Shown in pieces: positions 43,001-56,638 of a stretch of 64,000 nucleotides of DNA. The position numbers and the translations under genes were made by a program. Every line of letters starts with the position of its first letter. The first letter of the stretch is position 1. The stretch lies in NCBI GenBank assembly GCA_051530055.1, contig CM121342.1, positions 15,872,001 through 15,936,000 on the forward strand, in the 5' to 3' direction. This DNA is from Neoechinorhynchus agilis (Eukaryota; Acanthocephala). The notes beneath the pieces were generated by a model. It made no database searches and was not told the DNA's origin. It saw only the letters and a list, made by a program, of their open reading frames with translations.

Positions 43001-46000
43001 CGCGCACTTGTCTTTGTACTCATTTTGTGTTCTCTTTAATTCACTAAATCGAGTACCAATGAACGTGCACATTTCTCGTTCTCAGAAAGGAAATCGGAAT
43101 TCGACATAAGAACACGCGCGCTTGCTTTTTATTCATTTTGTCTTCTCTTTAATTCACTAAATCGAGTACCAATGAACGTGCACATTTCTCGTTCTCAGAA
43201 AGGAAATCGGAATTCTAGATAAGAACACGCGCACTTGCTTTTTACTCATTTTGTCTTCTCTTTAATTCACTAAATCGAGTACCAATGAACGTGCACATTT
43301 CTCGTTCTCAGAAAGGAAATCGGAATTCGACATAAGAACACGCGCACTTGTCTTTGTACTCATTTTGTGTTCTCTTTAATTCACTAAATCGAGTACGAAT
43401 GAACGTGCACATTTCTCGTTCTCAGAAAGGAAATCGGAATTCGACATAAGAACACGCGCACTTGTCTTTGTACTCATTTTGTCTTCTCTTTAATTCACTA
43501 AATCGAGTACGAATGAACGTGCACATTTCTCGTTCTCAGAAAGGAAATCGGAATTCGACATAAGAACACGCGCACTTGTCTTTGTACTCATTTTGTGTTC
43601 TCTTTAATTCACTAAATCGAGTACCAATGAACGTGCACATTTCTCGTTCTCAGAAAGGAAATCGGAATTCGACATAAGAACACGCGCGCTTGCTTTTTAT
43701 TCATTTTGTCTTCTCTTTAATTCACTAAATCGAGTACCAATGAACGTGCACATTTCTCGTTCTCAGAAAGGAAATCGGAATTCTAGATAAGAACACGCGC
43801 ACTTGTCTTTGTACTCATTTTGTGTTCTCTTTAATTCACTAAATCGAGTACCAATGAACGTGCACATTTCTCGTTCTCAGAAAGGAAATCGGAATTCGAC
43901 ATAAGAACACGCGCACTTGCTTTGTACTCATTTTGTGTTCTCTTTAATTCACTAAATCGAGTACCAATGAACGTGCACATTTCTCGTTCTCAGAAAGGAA
44001 ATCGGAATTCGACATAAGAACACGCGCACTTGTCTTTGTACTCATTTTGTGTTCTCTTTAATTCACTAAATCGAGTACGAATGAACGTGCACATTTCTCG
44101 TTCTCAGAAAGGAAATCGGAATTCGAGATAAGAACACGCGCACTTGTCTTTGTACTCATTTTGTGTTCTCTTTAATTCACTAAATCGAGTACCAATGAAC
44201 GTGCACATTTCTCGTTCTCAGAAAGGAAATCGGAATTCGACATAAGAACACGCGCACTTGTCTTTGTACTCATTTTGTGTTCTCTTTAATTCACTAAATC
44301 AGTACCAATGAACGTGCACATTTCTCGTTCTCAGAAAATCGGAAAACACGCGCACTTGCTTTGTACTCATTTTGTGTTCTCTTTAATTCACTAAATCGAG
44401 TACCAATGAACGTGCACATTTCTCGTTCTCAGAAAGGAAATCGGAATTCGACATAAGAACACGCGCACTTGTCTTTGTACTCATTTTGTGTTCTCTTTAA
44501 TTCACTAAATCGAGTACCAATGAACGTGCACATTTCTCGTTCTCAGAAAGGAAATCGGAATTCGACATAAGAACACGCGCACTTGTCTTTGTACTCATTT
44601 TGTGTTCTCTTTAATTCACTAAATCGAGTACCAATGAACGTGCACATTTCTCGTTCTCAGAAAGGAAATCGGAATTCGAGATAAGAACACGCGCACTTGT
44701 CTTTGTACTCATTTTGTGTTCTCTTTAATTCACTAAATCGAGTACCAATGAACGTGCACATTTCTCGTTCTCAGAAAGGAAATCGGAATTCGAGATAAGA
44801 ACACGCGCACTTGTCTTTGTACTCATTTTGTGTTCTCTTTAATTCACTAAATCGAGTACCAATGAACGTGCACATTTCTCGCTCAGAAAGGAAATCGGAA
44901 TTCGACATAAGAACACGCGCACTTGTCTTTGTACTCATTTTGTGTTCTCTTTAATTCACTAAATCGAGTACCAATGAACGTGCACATTTCTCGTTCTCAG
45001 GAAGGAAATCGGAATTCGAGATAAGAACACGCGCACTTGTCTTTGTACTCATTTTGTGTTCTCTTTAATTCACTAAATCGAGTACGAATGAACGTGCACA
45101 TTTCTCGTTCTCAGAAAGGAAATCGGAATTCGAGATAAGAACACGCGCACTTGTCTTTGTACTCATTTTGTGTTCTCTTTAATTCACTAAATCGAGTACC
45201 AATGAACGTGCACATTTCTCGTTCTCAGAAAGGAAATCGGAATTCGAGATAAGAACACGCGCACTTGTCTTTGTACTCATTTTGTGTTCTCTTTAATTCA
45301 CTAAATCGAGTACCAATGAACGTGCACATTTCTCGTTCTCAGAAAGGAAATCGGAATTCGACATAAGAACACGCGCACTTGTCTTTGTACTCATTTTGTG
45401 TTCTCTTTAATTCACTAAATCGAGTACCAATGAACGTGCACATTTCTCGTTCTCAGAAAGGAAATCGGAATTCGAGATAAGAACACGCGCACTTGTCTTT
45501 GTACTCATTTTGTGTTCTCTTTAATTCACTAAATCGAGTACCAATGAACGTGCACATTTCTCGTTCTCAGAAAGGAAATCGGAATTCGACATAAGAACAC
45601 GCGCACTTGTCTTTGTACTCATTTTGTGTTCTCTTTAATTCACTAAATCGAGTACCAATGAACGTGCACATTTCTCGTTCTCAGAAAGGAAATCGGAATT
45701 CGAGATAAGAACACGCGCACTTGTCTTTGTACTCATTTTGTGTTCTCTTTAATTCACTAAATCGAGTACCAATGAACGTGCACATTTCTCGTTCTCAGAA
45801 AGGAAATCGGAATTCGAGATAAGAACACGCGCACTTGTCTTTGTACTCATTTTGTGTTCTCTTTAATTCACTAAATCGAGTACCAATGAACGTGCACATT
45901 TCTCGTTCTCAGAAAGGAAATCGGAATTCGAGATAAGAACACGCGCACTTGTCTTTGTACTCATTTTGTGTTCTCTTTAATTCACTAAATCGAGTACCAA

Positions 46001-49000
46001 TGAACGTGCACATTTCTCGTTCTCAGAAAGGAAATCGGAATTCGAGATAAGAACACACGCGCGCGTGCTTTTTACTCATTTTGTGTTCTCTTTAATTCAC
46101 TAAATCGAGTACGAATGAACGTGCACATTTCTCGTTCTCAGAAAGGAAATCGGAATTCGAGATAAGAACACGCGCACTTGTCTTTGTACTCATTTTGTGT
46201 TCTCTTTAATTCACTAAATCGAGTACCAATGAACGTGCACATTTCTCGTTCTCAGAAAGGAAATCGGAATTCGACATAAGAACACGCATGTCTTTGTACT
46301 CATTTTGTGTTCTCTTTAATTCACTAAATCGAGTACCAATGAACGTGCACATTTCTCGTTCTAAGAAAGGAAATCGGAATTCGAGAAGAACACGCGCACT
46401 TGTCTTTGTACTCATTTTGTGTTCTCTTTAATTCACTAAATCAAGTACCAATGAATGTGCACATTTCTCGTTCCCAGAAAGGAAATCGGAATTCGACATA
46501 AGAACACGCGCACTTCTCTTTGTACTCATTTTGTGTTCTCTTTAATTTACTGAATCGAGTACGAATGAACGTGCACATTTCTCGTTCTAAGAAAGGAAAT
46601 TGGAATTCGAGATAAGAACACGCGCACTTGTCTTTGTACTCATTTTGTGTTCTCTTTAATCCACTGAATCGAGTACGAATGAACGTGCACATTTCTCGTT
46701 CTAAGAAAGGAAATTGGAATTCGGGATAAGAACACGCGCACTTGTCTTTGTACTCATTTTGTGTTCTTTTTAATTCACTGAATCGAGTACCAATGAACGT
46801 GCACACTTCTCGTTCTAAGAAAGGAAATTGGAATTCGAGATAAGAACACGCGTACTTGTCTTTGTACTCATTTTGTGTTCCCTTTAATTCACTGAATCGA
46901 GTACCAATGAACGTGCACATTTCTCGTCCTCAGGAAGGAAATCCGAATTCGACATAAGAACACGCGCACTTGTCTTTGTACTCATTTTGTGTTCTCTTTA
47001 ATTAACTGAATCGAGTACCAATGAACGTGCACACTTCTCGTTCTAAGAAAGGAAATCGGAATTCGAAATAAGAACACGCGCACTTGTCTTTGTACTCATT
47101 TTGTGTTCTCTTTAATTCACTAAATCGGGTACCAATGAACGTGCACATTTCTCGTCCTCAGGAAGGAAATCGGAATTCGACATAAGAACACGCGCACTTG
47201 TCTTTGTACTCATTTTGTGTTCTCTTTAATTCACTAGATCGAGTACCAATGAACGTGCACATTTCTCGTCCTCAGGAAGGAAATCGGAATTCGACATAAG
47301 AACACGCGCACTTGTCTTTGTACTCATTTTGTGTTCTCTTTAATTCACTAAATCGAGTACGAATGAACGTGCACATTTCTCGTTCTAAGAAAGGAAATTG
47401 GAATTCGGGAAATAAGAACACGCACTTGTCTTTGTACTCATTTTGTGTTCTCTTTAATTCACTAAATCGAGTACCAATGAACGTGCACATTTCTCGTTCT
47501 AGAAAGAGGAAATCGGAATTCGACATAAGAACACGCGCACTTGTCTTTGTACTCACTTTGTGTTCCCTTTAATTTAACTGAATCGAGTACCAATGAACGT
47601 GCACATTTCTCGTTCTAAGAATGGAAATTGGAATTCGAAATAAGAACACGCGCACTTGTCTTTGTACTCATTTTGTGTTCTCTTTAATTCACTAAATCGA
47701 GTACCAATGAACGTGCACATTTCTCGTCCTCAGGAAGGAAATCGGAATTCGACATAAGAACACGCGCACTTGTCTTTGTACTCATTTTGTGTTCCCTTTA
47801 ATTCACTAAATCGAGTACGAATGAACGTGCACATTTCTCGTTCAAAGAAAGGAAATCGGAATTCGACAAAAGAACACGCGCGCTTGTCTTTGTACTCATT
47901 TTGTGTTCTCTTTAATTCACTAAATCGAGTACCAATGAACGTGCACATTTCTCGTCCTCAGGTAGGAAATCGGAATTCGACATAAGAACACGCGCACTTG
48001 TCTTTGCACCCATTTTGTGTTCTCTTTAATTGACTGAATCGAGTACGAATGAACGTGCACATTTCTCGTTCTAAGAAAGGAAATTGGAATTCGAGATAAG
48101 AACACGCGCACTTGTCTTTGTACTCATTTTGTGTTCCCTTTAATTCACTGAATCGAGTACCAATGAACGTGCACATTTCTCGTTCTCAGAAAGGAAATCG
48201 GAATTCGACATAGGAACACGCGCACTTGTCTTTGTACTCATTTTGTCTTCTCTTTAATTCACTAAATCGAGTACCAATGAACGTGCACATTTCTCGTTCT
48301 CAGAAAGGAAATCGTAATTCTAGATAAGAACACGCGCACTTGTCTTTGTACTCATTTTGTGTTCCCTTTAATTCACTAAATCGAGTACGAATGAACGTGC
48401 ACATTTCTCGTTCTCAAAAATTAAATCGGAATTCGAGATAAGAACACGCGCACTTGTCTTTGTTCTCATTTTGTGTTCTCTTTAATTAACTAAATCGAGT
48501 ACCAATGAACGTGGACATTTCTCGTTCTCAGAAAGGAAATCGGAATTCGACATAAGAACACGCGCACTTGTCTTTGTACTCATTTTGTGTTCTCTTTAAT
48601 TCGCTAAATCGAGTATGAATGAACGTGCACATTTCTCGTTCTCAGAAAGGAAATCGGAATTCTAGATAAGAACACGCGCACTTGTCTTTGTACTTATTTT
48701 GTCGTCTCTTTAATTCACTTAATCGAGTACGAATGAACGTGCACATTTCTCGTTCTCAGAAAGGAAATCGGAATTCGACATAAGAACACGTGCACTTGTC
48801 TTTGTACTCATTTTGTGTTCTCTTTAATTCACTTAATCGAGTACCAATGAACGTGCACATTTCTCGTTCCAAGAAAGGAAATCGGAATTCGAGATAAGAA
48901 CACACGCGCGCGTGGATTTTATTCATTTTGTGTTCTCTTTTATTGACTGAATCGAGTACGAATGAACGTGCACATTTCTCGTTCTAAGAAAGGAAATCGG

Positions 49001-52000
49001 AATTCGAAATAAGAACACGCGCACTTGTCTTTGTACTCATTTTGTGTTCTCTTTAATTCACTAAATCGAGTACCAATGAACGTGCACATTTCTCGTCCTC
49101 AGGAAGGAAATCCGAATTCGACATAAGAACACGCGCACTTGTCTTTGTACTCATTTTGTGTTCTCTTTAATTAACTGAATCGAGTACCAATGAACGTGCA
49201 CACTTCTCGTTCTAGGAAAGGAAATCGGAATTCGAAATAAGAACACGCGCACTTGTCTTTGTACTCATTTTGTGTTCTCTTTAATTCACTAAATCAGTAC
49301 CAATGAACGTGCACACTTCTCGTTCTAGAAAGGGAAATCGGAATTCGAAATAAGAACACGCGCACTTGTCTTTGTACTCATTTTGTGTTCTCTTTAATTC
49401 ACTAAATCGAGTACCAATGAACGTGCACATTTCTCGTCCTCGGGAAAGGGAAATCGGAATTCGACATAAGAACACGCGCACTTGTCTTTGTACTCATTTT
49501 GTGTTCTCTTTAATTCACTAAATCGAGTACGAATGAACGTGCACATTTCTCGTTCTAAGAAAGGAAATTGGAATTCGAGATAAGAACACGCGCACTTGCC
49601 TTTGTACTCATTTTGTGTTCTCTTTAATTAACTAAATCGAGTACCAATGAACGTGCACATTTCTCGTTCTAAGAAAGGAAATCGGAATTCGACATAAGAA
49701 CACGCGCACTTGTCTTTGTACTCATTTTGTGTTCTCTTTAATTCACTAGATCGAGTACCAATGAACGTGCACATTTCTCGTCCTCAGGAAGGAAATCGGA
49801 ATTCGACATAAGAACACGCGCACTTGTCTTTGTACTCATTTTGTGTTCTCTTTAATTAACTAAATCGAGTACCAATGAACGTGGACATTTCTCGTTCTCA
49901 GAAAGGAAATCGGAATTCGACATAAGAACACGCGCACTTGTCTTTGTACTCATTTTGTGTTCTCTTTAATTCGCTAAATCGAGTATGAATGAACGTGCAC
50001 ATTTCCTGTATCCTCAGGAAGGAAATCGGAATTCGACATAAGAACACGCGCACTTGTCTTTGTACTCATTTTGTGTTCCCTTTAATTCACTAAATCGAGT
50101 ACGAATGAACGTGCACATTTCTCGTTCTAGGAAAGGAAATCGGAATTCGACATAAGAACACGCGCACTTGTCTTTGTACTCATTTTGTGTTCTCTTTAAT
50201 TCACTGAATCGAGTACCAATGAACGTGCACATTTCTCGTCCTCAGGAAGGTAATCGGAATTCGAAATAAGAACACGCGCACTTGGCTTTGTACCCATTTT
50301 GTGTTCTCTTTAATTGACTGAATCGAGTACGAATGAACGTGCACATTTCTTGTTCTAAGAAAGGAAATTGGAATTCGAGATAAGAACACGCGCACTTGTC
50401 TTTGTACTCATTTTGTGTTCCCTTTAATTCACTGAATCGAGTACCAATGAACGTGCACATTTCTCGTCCTCAGGAAGGAAATCGGAATTCGACATAAGAA
50501 CACGCGCACTTGTCTTTGTACTCATTTTTGTGTTCTCTTTAATTCTACTGAATCAATTACCAATGAACGTGCACATTTCTCGTTCTAAGAAAGAGAAATC
50601 GGAATTCGACATAAGAACACGCGCACTTGTCTTTGTACTCATTTTGTGTTCCCTTTAATTAACTGAATCGAGTACCAATGAACGTGCACATTTCTCGTTC
50701 TAAGAATGGAAATCGGAATTCGAAATAAGAACACGCGCACTTGTCTTTGTACTCATTTTGTGTTCCCTTTAATTCACTAAATCGAGTACCAATGAACGTG
50801 CACATTTCTCGTTCTCAGAAAGGAAATCGGAATTCGACATAAGAACTCGCGCACTTGTCTTTGTACTCATTTTGTCGTCTCTTTAATTCACTAAATCGAG
50901 TACGAATGAACGTGCACATTTCTCGTTCTCAGAAATTAAATCGGAATTCGAGATAAGAACACAGGCGCGCGTGCTTTTTATTCATTTTGTCTTCTCTTTA
51001 ATTAACTAAATCGAGTACCAATGAACGTGCACATTTCTGGTTCTCAGAAAGGAAATCGGAATTCTAGATAAGAACACGCGCACTTGTCTTTGTACTCATT
51101 TTGTGTTCTCTTTAATTAACGAAATCGAGTACCAATGAACGTGCACATTTCTCGTTCTCAGAAAGGAAATCGTAATTCGACATAAGAATACGCGTACTTG
51201 TCTTTCTACTCATTTTGTGTTCCCATTAATTCACTAAATCGAGTGCCAATGAACGTGCACATTTCTCGTTCTAAGAAAGGAAATCGGAATTCAGAGATAA
51301 GAACACGCGCGCTGACTTTGTACTCATTTTGTGTTCTCTTTAATCCACTGAATCGAGTACCAATGAACGTGCGCATTTCTCGTTCCCAGAAAGGAGATCG
51401 GAATTCTAGATAAGAACACGCGCACTTGTCTTTGTACTCATTTTGTGTTCCCTTTAATTCACTAAATCGTGTACGAATGAACGTGCACATTTCTCGTTCT
51501 CAGAAAGGAAATCCGAATTCGACATAAGAACACGCGAACTTGTCCTTGTACTCATTTTGTGTTCTTTTTGAAATTCCGCACTGAATCGAGTACCAATGAA
51601 CGTGCACACTTCTCGTTCCTAGAAAAGGAAATTGGAATTCGAGATAAGAACACGCGTACTTGTCTTTGTACTCATTTTGTGTTCTCTTTAATTAACTAAA
51701 TCGAGTACCAATGAACGTGCACATTCTCGTCCTCAGGTAGGAAATCGGAATTCGACATAAGAACACGCGCACTTGTCTTTGTACCCATTTTGTGTTCTCT
51801 TTAATTCACTAAATCGAGTACGAATGAACGTGCACATTCTCGTTCTCAAAAATTAAATCGGAATTCGAGATAAGAACACGCGCTTGTCTTTGTTCTCATT
51901 TTGTGTTCTCTTTAATTAACTAAATCGAGTACCAATGAACGTGCACATTTCTCGTTCTCAGAAAGGAAATCGGAATTCGACATAAGAACACGCGCACTTG

Positions 52001-55000
52001 TCTTTTTACTCATTTTGTCGTCTCTTTAATTCACTTAATCGAGTACGAATGAACGTGCACATTTCTGGTTCTCAGAAAGGAAATCCGAATTCGACATAAG
52101 AACACGCGCACTTGTCTTTGTACTCATTTTGTCTTCTCTTTAATTCACTAAATCGAGTACGAATGAACGTGCACATTTCTCGTTCTCAGAAAGGAAATCG
52201 GAATTCGACATAAGAACACGCGCACTTGTCTTTGTACTCATTTTGTGTTCTCTTTAATTAACTAAATCGAGTACCAATGAACGTGCATATTTCCATTCTC
52301 AGAAGAATCGAGATTCTAGACAAGACGCGCGTCTTTGCCCTCATTTTGTCATCTCTTATTCACTTTCCGTCGTGGCAAACTCTCGTTCTCAGAAAAATCG
52401 AATTCGACATGAGACACTGGTGCGGGAAGATGCTTTTGATACGTACTCTTTAATTTATTTCTAGTGATACCAATGAACGTGCACATTTCTCGTTCTCAGA
52501 AAGGAAATCGGAATTCGACATAGGAACACGCGCACTTGTCTTTGTACTCATTTTGTGTTCTCTTTAATTCACTGAATCGAATACCAATGAACGTGCACAT
52601 TTCTCGTTCCAAGAAAGGAAATCGGAATTCGAGATAGGAACACACGCGCGCGTGCTTTTTATTCATTTTGTGTTCTCTTTAATTGACTGAATCGAGTACG
52701 AATGAACGTGCACATTTCTCGTTCTAAGAAAGGAAATTGGAATTCGAGATAAGAACACGCGCACTTGTCTTTGTACTCATTTTTGTGTTCTCTTTAATTC
52801 ACTGAATCGAGTACGAATGAACGTGCACATTTCTCGTTCTCAGAAAGGAAATCGGAATTCGACATAAGAACACGTGCACTTGTCTTTGTACTCATTTTGT
52901 GTTCTCTTTAATTCACTGAATCGAGTACCAATGAACGTGCACATTTCTCGTTCTAAGAAAGGAAATTCGAATTGAGATAAGAACACGCGCACTTGTCTTT
53001 GTACTCGTTTTGTGTTCCCTTTAATTCACTCAATCGAGTACCAATGAACGTGCACATTTCTCGTTCTCAGAAAGGAAATCGGAATTCGACATAGGAACAC
53101 GCGCACTTGTCTTTGTACTCATTTTGTCTTCTCTTTAATTCACTAAATCGAGTACCAATGAACGTGCACATTTCTCGTTCTCAGAAAGGAAATCGGAATT
53201 CTAGATAAGAACACGCGCACTTGTCTTTGTACTCATTTTGTCATCTCTTTAATTCACTGAATCGAGTACGAAATAACGTGCACATTTCTCGTTCTCAGAA
53301 AGGAAATCGGAATTCGACATAAGAACACAGGCGCGCGTGCTTTTTATTCATTTTGTCTTCTCTTTAATTCACTAAATCGAGTACCAATGAACGTGCACAT
53401 TTCTCGTTCTCAGAAAGGAAATCGGAATTCGACATAGGAACACGCGCACTTGTCTTTGTACTCATTTTGTGTTCTCTTTAATTCACTGAATCGAATACTT
53501 TCCAATGAACGTGCACATTTCTCGTTCCAAGAAGGAAATCGAATTCGAGATAAGAACACACGCGCGCGTGCTTTTTATTCATTTTGTGTTCTCTTTAATT
53601 GACTGAGTCAAATTACGAATGAACGTGCACATACTCGTTCTAAGAAAGGAAATTGGAATTCGAGATAAGAACACGCGCACTTGTCTTTGTACTCATTTTG
53701 TGTTCTCTTTAATTCACTGAATCGAGTACGAATGAACGTGCACATTTCTCGTTCTAAGAAAGGAAATTGGAATTCGGGATAAGAACACGCGTACTTGTCT
53801 TTGTACTCATTTTGTGTTCCCTTTAATTCACTGAATCGAGTACGAATGAACGTGCACATTTCTCGTTCTAAGAAAGGAAATTTCAATTCGAGATAAGAAC
53901 AGGCGCACTTGTCTTTGTACTCATTTTGTGTTCTCTTTAATTCACTGAATCGAGTACGAATGAACGTGCACATTTCTCGTTCTAAGAAAGGAAATTGGAA
54001 TTCGAGATAAGAAACCCGCGCACTTGTCTTTGTACTCATTTTGTGTTCCCTTTAATTCACTAAATCGAGTACGAATGAACGTGCACATTTCTCGTTCTCA
54101 AAAATTAAATCGGAATTCGAGATAAGAACACGCGCACTTGTCTTTGTTCTCATTTTGTGTTCTCTTTAATTAACCAAATCGAGTACCAATGAACGTGGAC
54201 ATTTCTCGTTCTCAGAAAGGAAATCGGAATTCGACATAAGAACACGCGCACTTGTCTTTGTTCTCATTTTGTGTTCTCTTTAATTCGCTAAATCGAGTAT
54301 GAATGAACGTGCACATTTCTCGTTCTCAGAAAGGAAATCGGAATTCGAGATAAGAACACGCGCACTTGTCTTTGTACCCATTTTGTGTTCTCTTTAATTC
54401 ACTAAATCGAGTACGAATGAACGTGCACATTTCTCGTTCTCAGAAAGGAAATCCGAATTCGACATAAGAACACGCGTACTTGTCTTTGTACTCATTTTGT
54501 GTTCTCTTTAATTCACTAAATCGAGTACCAATGAACGTGCACATTTCTCGTCCTCAGGAAGGAAATCCGAATTCGACATAAGAACACGCGCACTTGTCTT
54601 TGTACTCATTTTGTGTTCTCTTTAATTCACTGAATCGAGTACCAATGAACGTGCACACTTCTCGTTCTAGGAAAGGAAATCGGAATTCGAAATAAGAACA
54701 CGCGCACTTGTCTTTGTACTCATTTTGTGTTCTCTTTAATTCACTAAATCGAGTACCAATGAACGTGCACATTTCTCGTTCTAAGAAAGGAAATTGGAAT
54801 TCGACATAAGAACACGCGCACTTGTCTTTATACTCATTTTGTGTTCCCTTTAATTCACTGAATCGAGTACCAATGAACGTGCACATTTTTCGTCCTCAGG
54901 AAGGAAATCGGAATTCGAAATAAGAACACGCGCACTTGTCTTTGTACTCATTTTGTGTTCTCTTTAATTCACTAAATCGTGTACCAATGAACGTGCACAT

Positions 55001-56122
55001 TTCTCGTTCTCAGAAAGGAACTCGGAATTCGAGATAAGAACACGCGCACTTGTCTTTGTACTCATTTTGTGTTCTCTTTAATTCACTAAATCGTGTAGCA
55101 ATGAACGTGCACATTTCTCGTTCTCAGAAAGGAACTCGGAATTCTAGATAAGAACACGTGCACTTGTCTTTGTACTCATTTTGTGTTCTCTTTAATTCAC
55201 TAAATCGAGTACCAATGAACGTTCACATTTCTCGTCCTCAGGAAGGAAATCGGAATTGAAATAAGAACACGCTTGTCTTGTACTCATTTTGTATTCCCTT
55301 TAATTCACTGAATCGAGTACCAATGAACGTGCACATTTCTCGTCCTCAGGAAGGAAATCGAATTTGAAATAAGAACACGCGCACTTGTCTTTGTACTCAT
55401 TTTGTGTTCTCTTTAATTCACTGAATCGAGTATTAATGAACGTGCATTTCTCGTTCTAAGAAGGAAATTGGAATTCGAGATAAGAACACGCTTTTGCGTG
55501 CTTTTTATTAATTTTGTCTTCTCTTCTATTCACTAAATCGTGTGCAATGAACGTGCACATTTCTCGTTCTCAGAAAGGAAATCGGAATTCGACATAGGAA
55601 CACGCGCACTTGTCTTTGTACTCATTTTGTGTTCTCTTTAATTCACTGAATCGAGTACCAATGAACGTGCACATTTCTCGTCCTCAGGAAGGAAATCGGA
55701 ATTCGAAATAAGAACACGCGCACTTGTCTTTGTACTCATTTTGTGTTCCCTTTAATTCACTGAATCGAGTACCAATGAACGTGCACATTTCTCGTCCTCA
55801 GGAAGGAAATCGGAATTCGAAATAAGAACACGCGCACTTGTCTTTGTACTCATTTTGTGTTCTCTTTAATTCACTGAATCGAGTATTAATGAACGTGCAC
55901 ATTTCTCGTTCTAAGAAAGGAAATTGGAATTCGAGATAAGAACACGCGCGCGTGCTTTTTATTAATTTTGTCTTCTCTTTAATTCACTAAATCGTGTACC
56001 AATGAACGTGCACATTTCTCGTTCTCAGAAAGGAAATCGGAATTCGACATAGGAACACGCGCACTTGTCTTTGTACTCATTTTGTGTTCTCTTTAATTCA
56101 CTGAATCGAGTACCAATGAACG
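40012..56122. repeat. 114-bp satellite tandem array, about 141 copies
   Basis: The word GTGCACATTTCTCG recurs every 114 bp (40121, 40235, 40349, 40463 and on), with 113-bp variants. Each unit holds an ApaLI-type GTGCAC palindrome, GGAATTC, ACACGCGCACTTGTC and ACTAAATCGAGTACC. Two main variants: A, with GCGCACTTGTCTTTGTACTC, and B, with GCGCGCTTGCTTTTTATTC; B is mixed in at 41.1-43.7 kb and rare in 43.9-46.0 kb. From about 46.4 kb rightwards units are more diverged (TCTAAGAAAGG, CCTCAGGAAGG, ACTGAATCGAG). An irregular, degraded patch lies at 52.28-52.46 kb. Because 114 is 38 codons, long ORFs run through the minus strand (for example 46441-46920), but these are by-products of periodicity. No host gene is seen inside. 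The sequence may be centromeric or subtelomeric; this is not shown. Confidence 0.97.
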
Positions 56123-56594
56123 GACCATCAGTCTAGTAAAATTGTCGATTCGTAAAGTTATGGAACGTTCCCAATTTTTCAGTTTAAAACTGTCGACGCT
56201 GTTGGAAGTAAATCGGAAAATTCACCATTGCTAAACCTTGACCCTTCATTTTCCCGTCGGATTTAGCCACCGTAGCTTAGTTAACGCCGTCTTGGAACCA
56301 CCGATGAAAAAAGTGATCTTTACGTGCAGGTCGCTCCTGGTAGTGAAAATAATGCCGGACAAATGCGCCGAAAAACTGCTTCTGATTCGCACATTTTATC
56401 TGGAAGAATACTTACAAGAAGCAAACTTTAATATTAAGAGATGACTGTTGCGATTGATCGTTATTCGACTGAAAAGCATTAGGGGAAATTATTTTCATTG
56501 CATGCGTGCTATAAAGTGAACAATTTTGAGAGCGCTTTGTAGGATTTCTCTCGTGTATTTTTCGCTTGCTCAATAAAGTATTTGCATTTATATG
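56123..56594. other. Between satellite and DMAP1, no gene seen
   Basis: Unique-looking sequence with a short plus-strand ORF (56238-56444) lacking motifs. Contains the DMAP1 upstream region up to the start of the duplicated block at 56595. Confidence 0.4.
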
Positions 56595-56638
56595 TATTAA
56601 GTGCCAGGAAATAAATTCTGGCACCTTATTTAGGCGAA

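Noticed and set aside
46206-54886. Long minus-strand ORFs with 38-aa repeats in the satellite
   Set aside because: They follow from a 114-bp period (divisible by three) without stops in some variants; no start context, splice sites or domain. Not listed as genes.
40012-56122. CRISPR-like array
   Set aside because: There are no unique spacers; the whole 114-bp unit repeats, and the genome is eukaryotic.
40012-56122. Hammerhead ribozyme in the satellite unit
   Set aside because: Satellites sometimes carry one, so I looked on both strands, but no CTGANGA with a following hairpin and GAAA is present in the unit.
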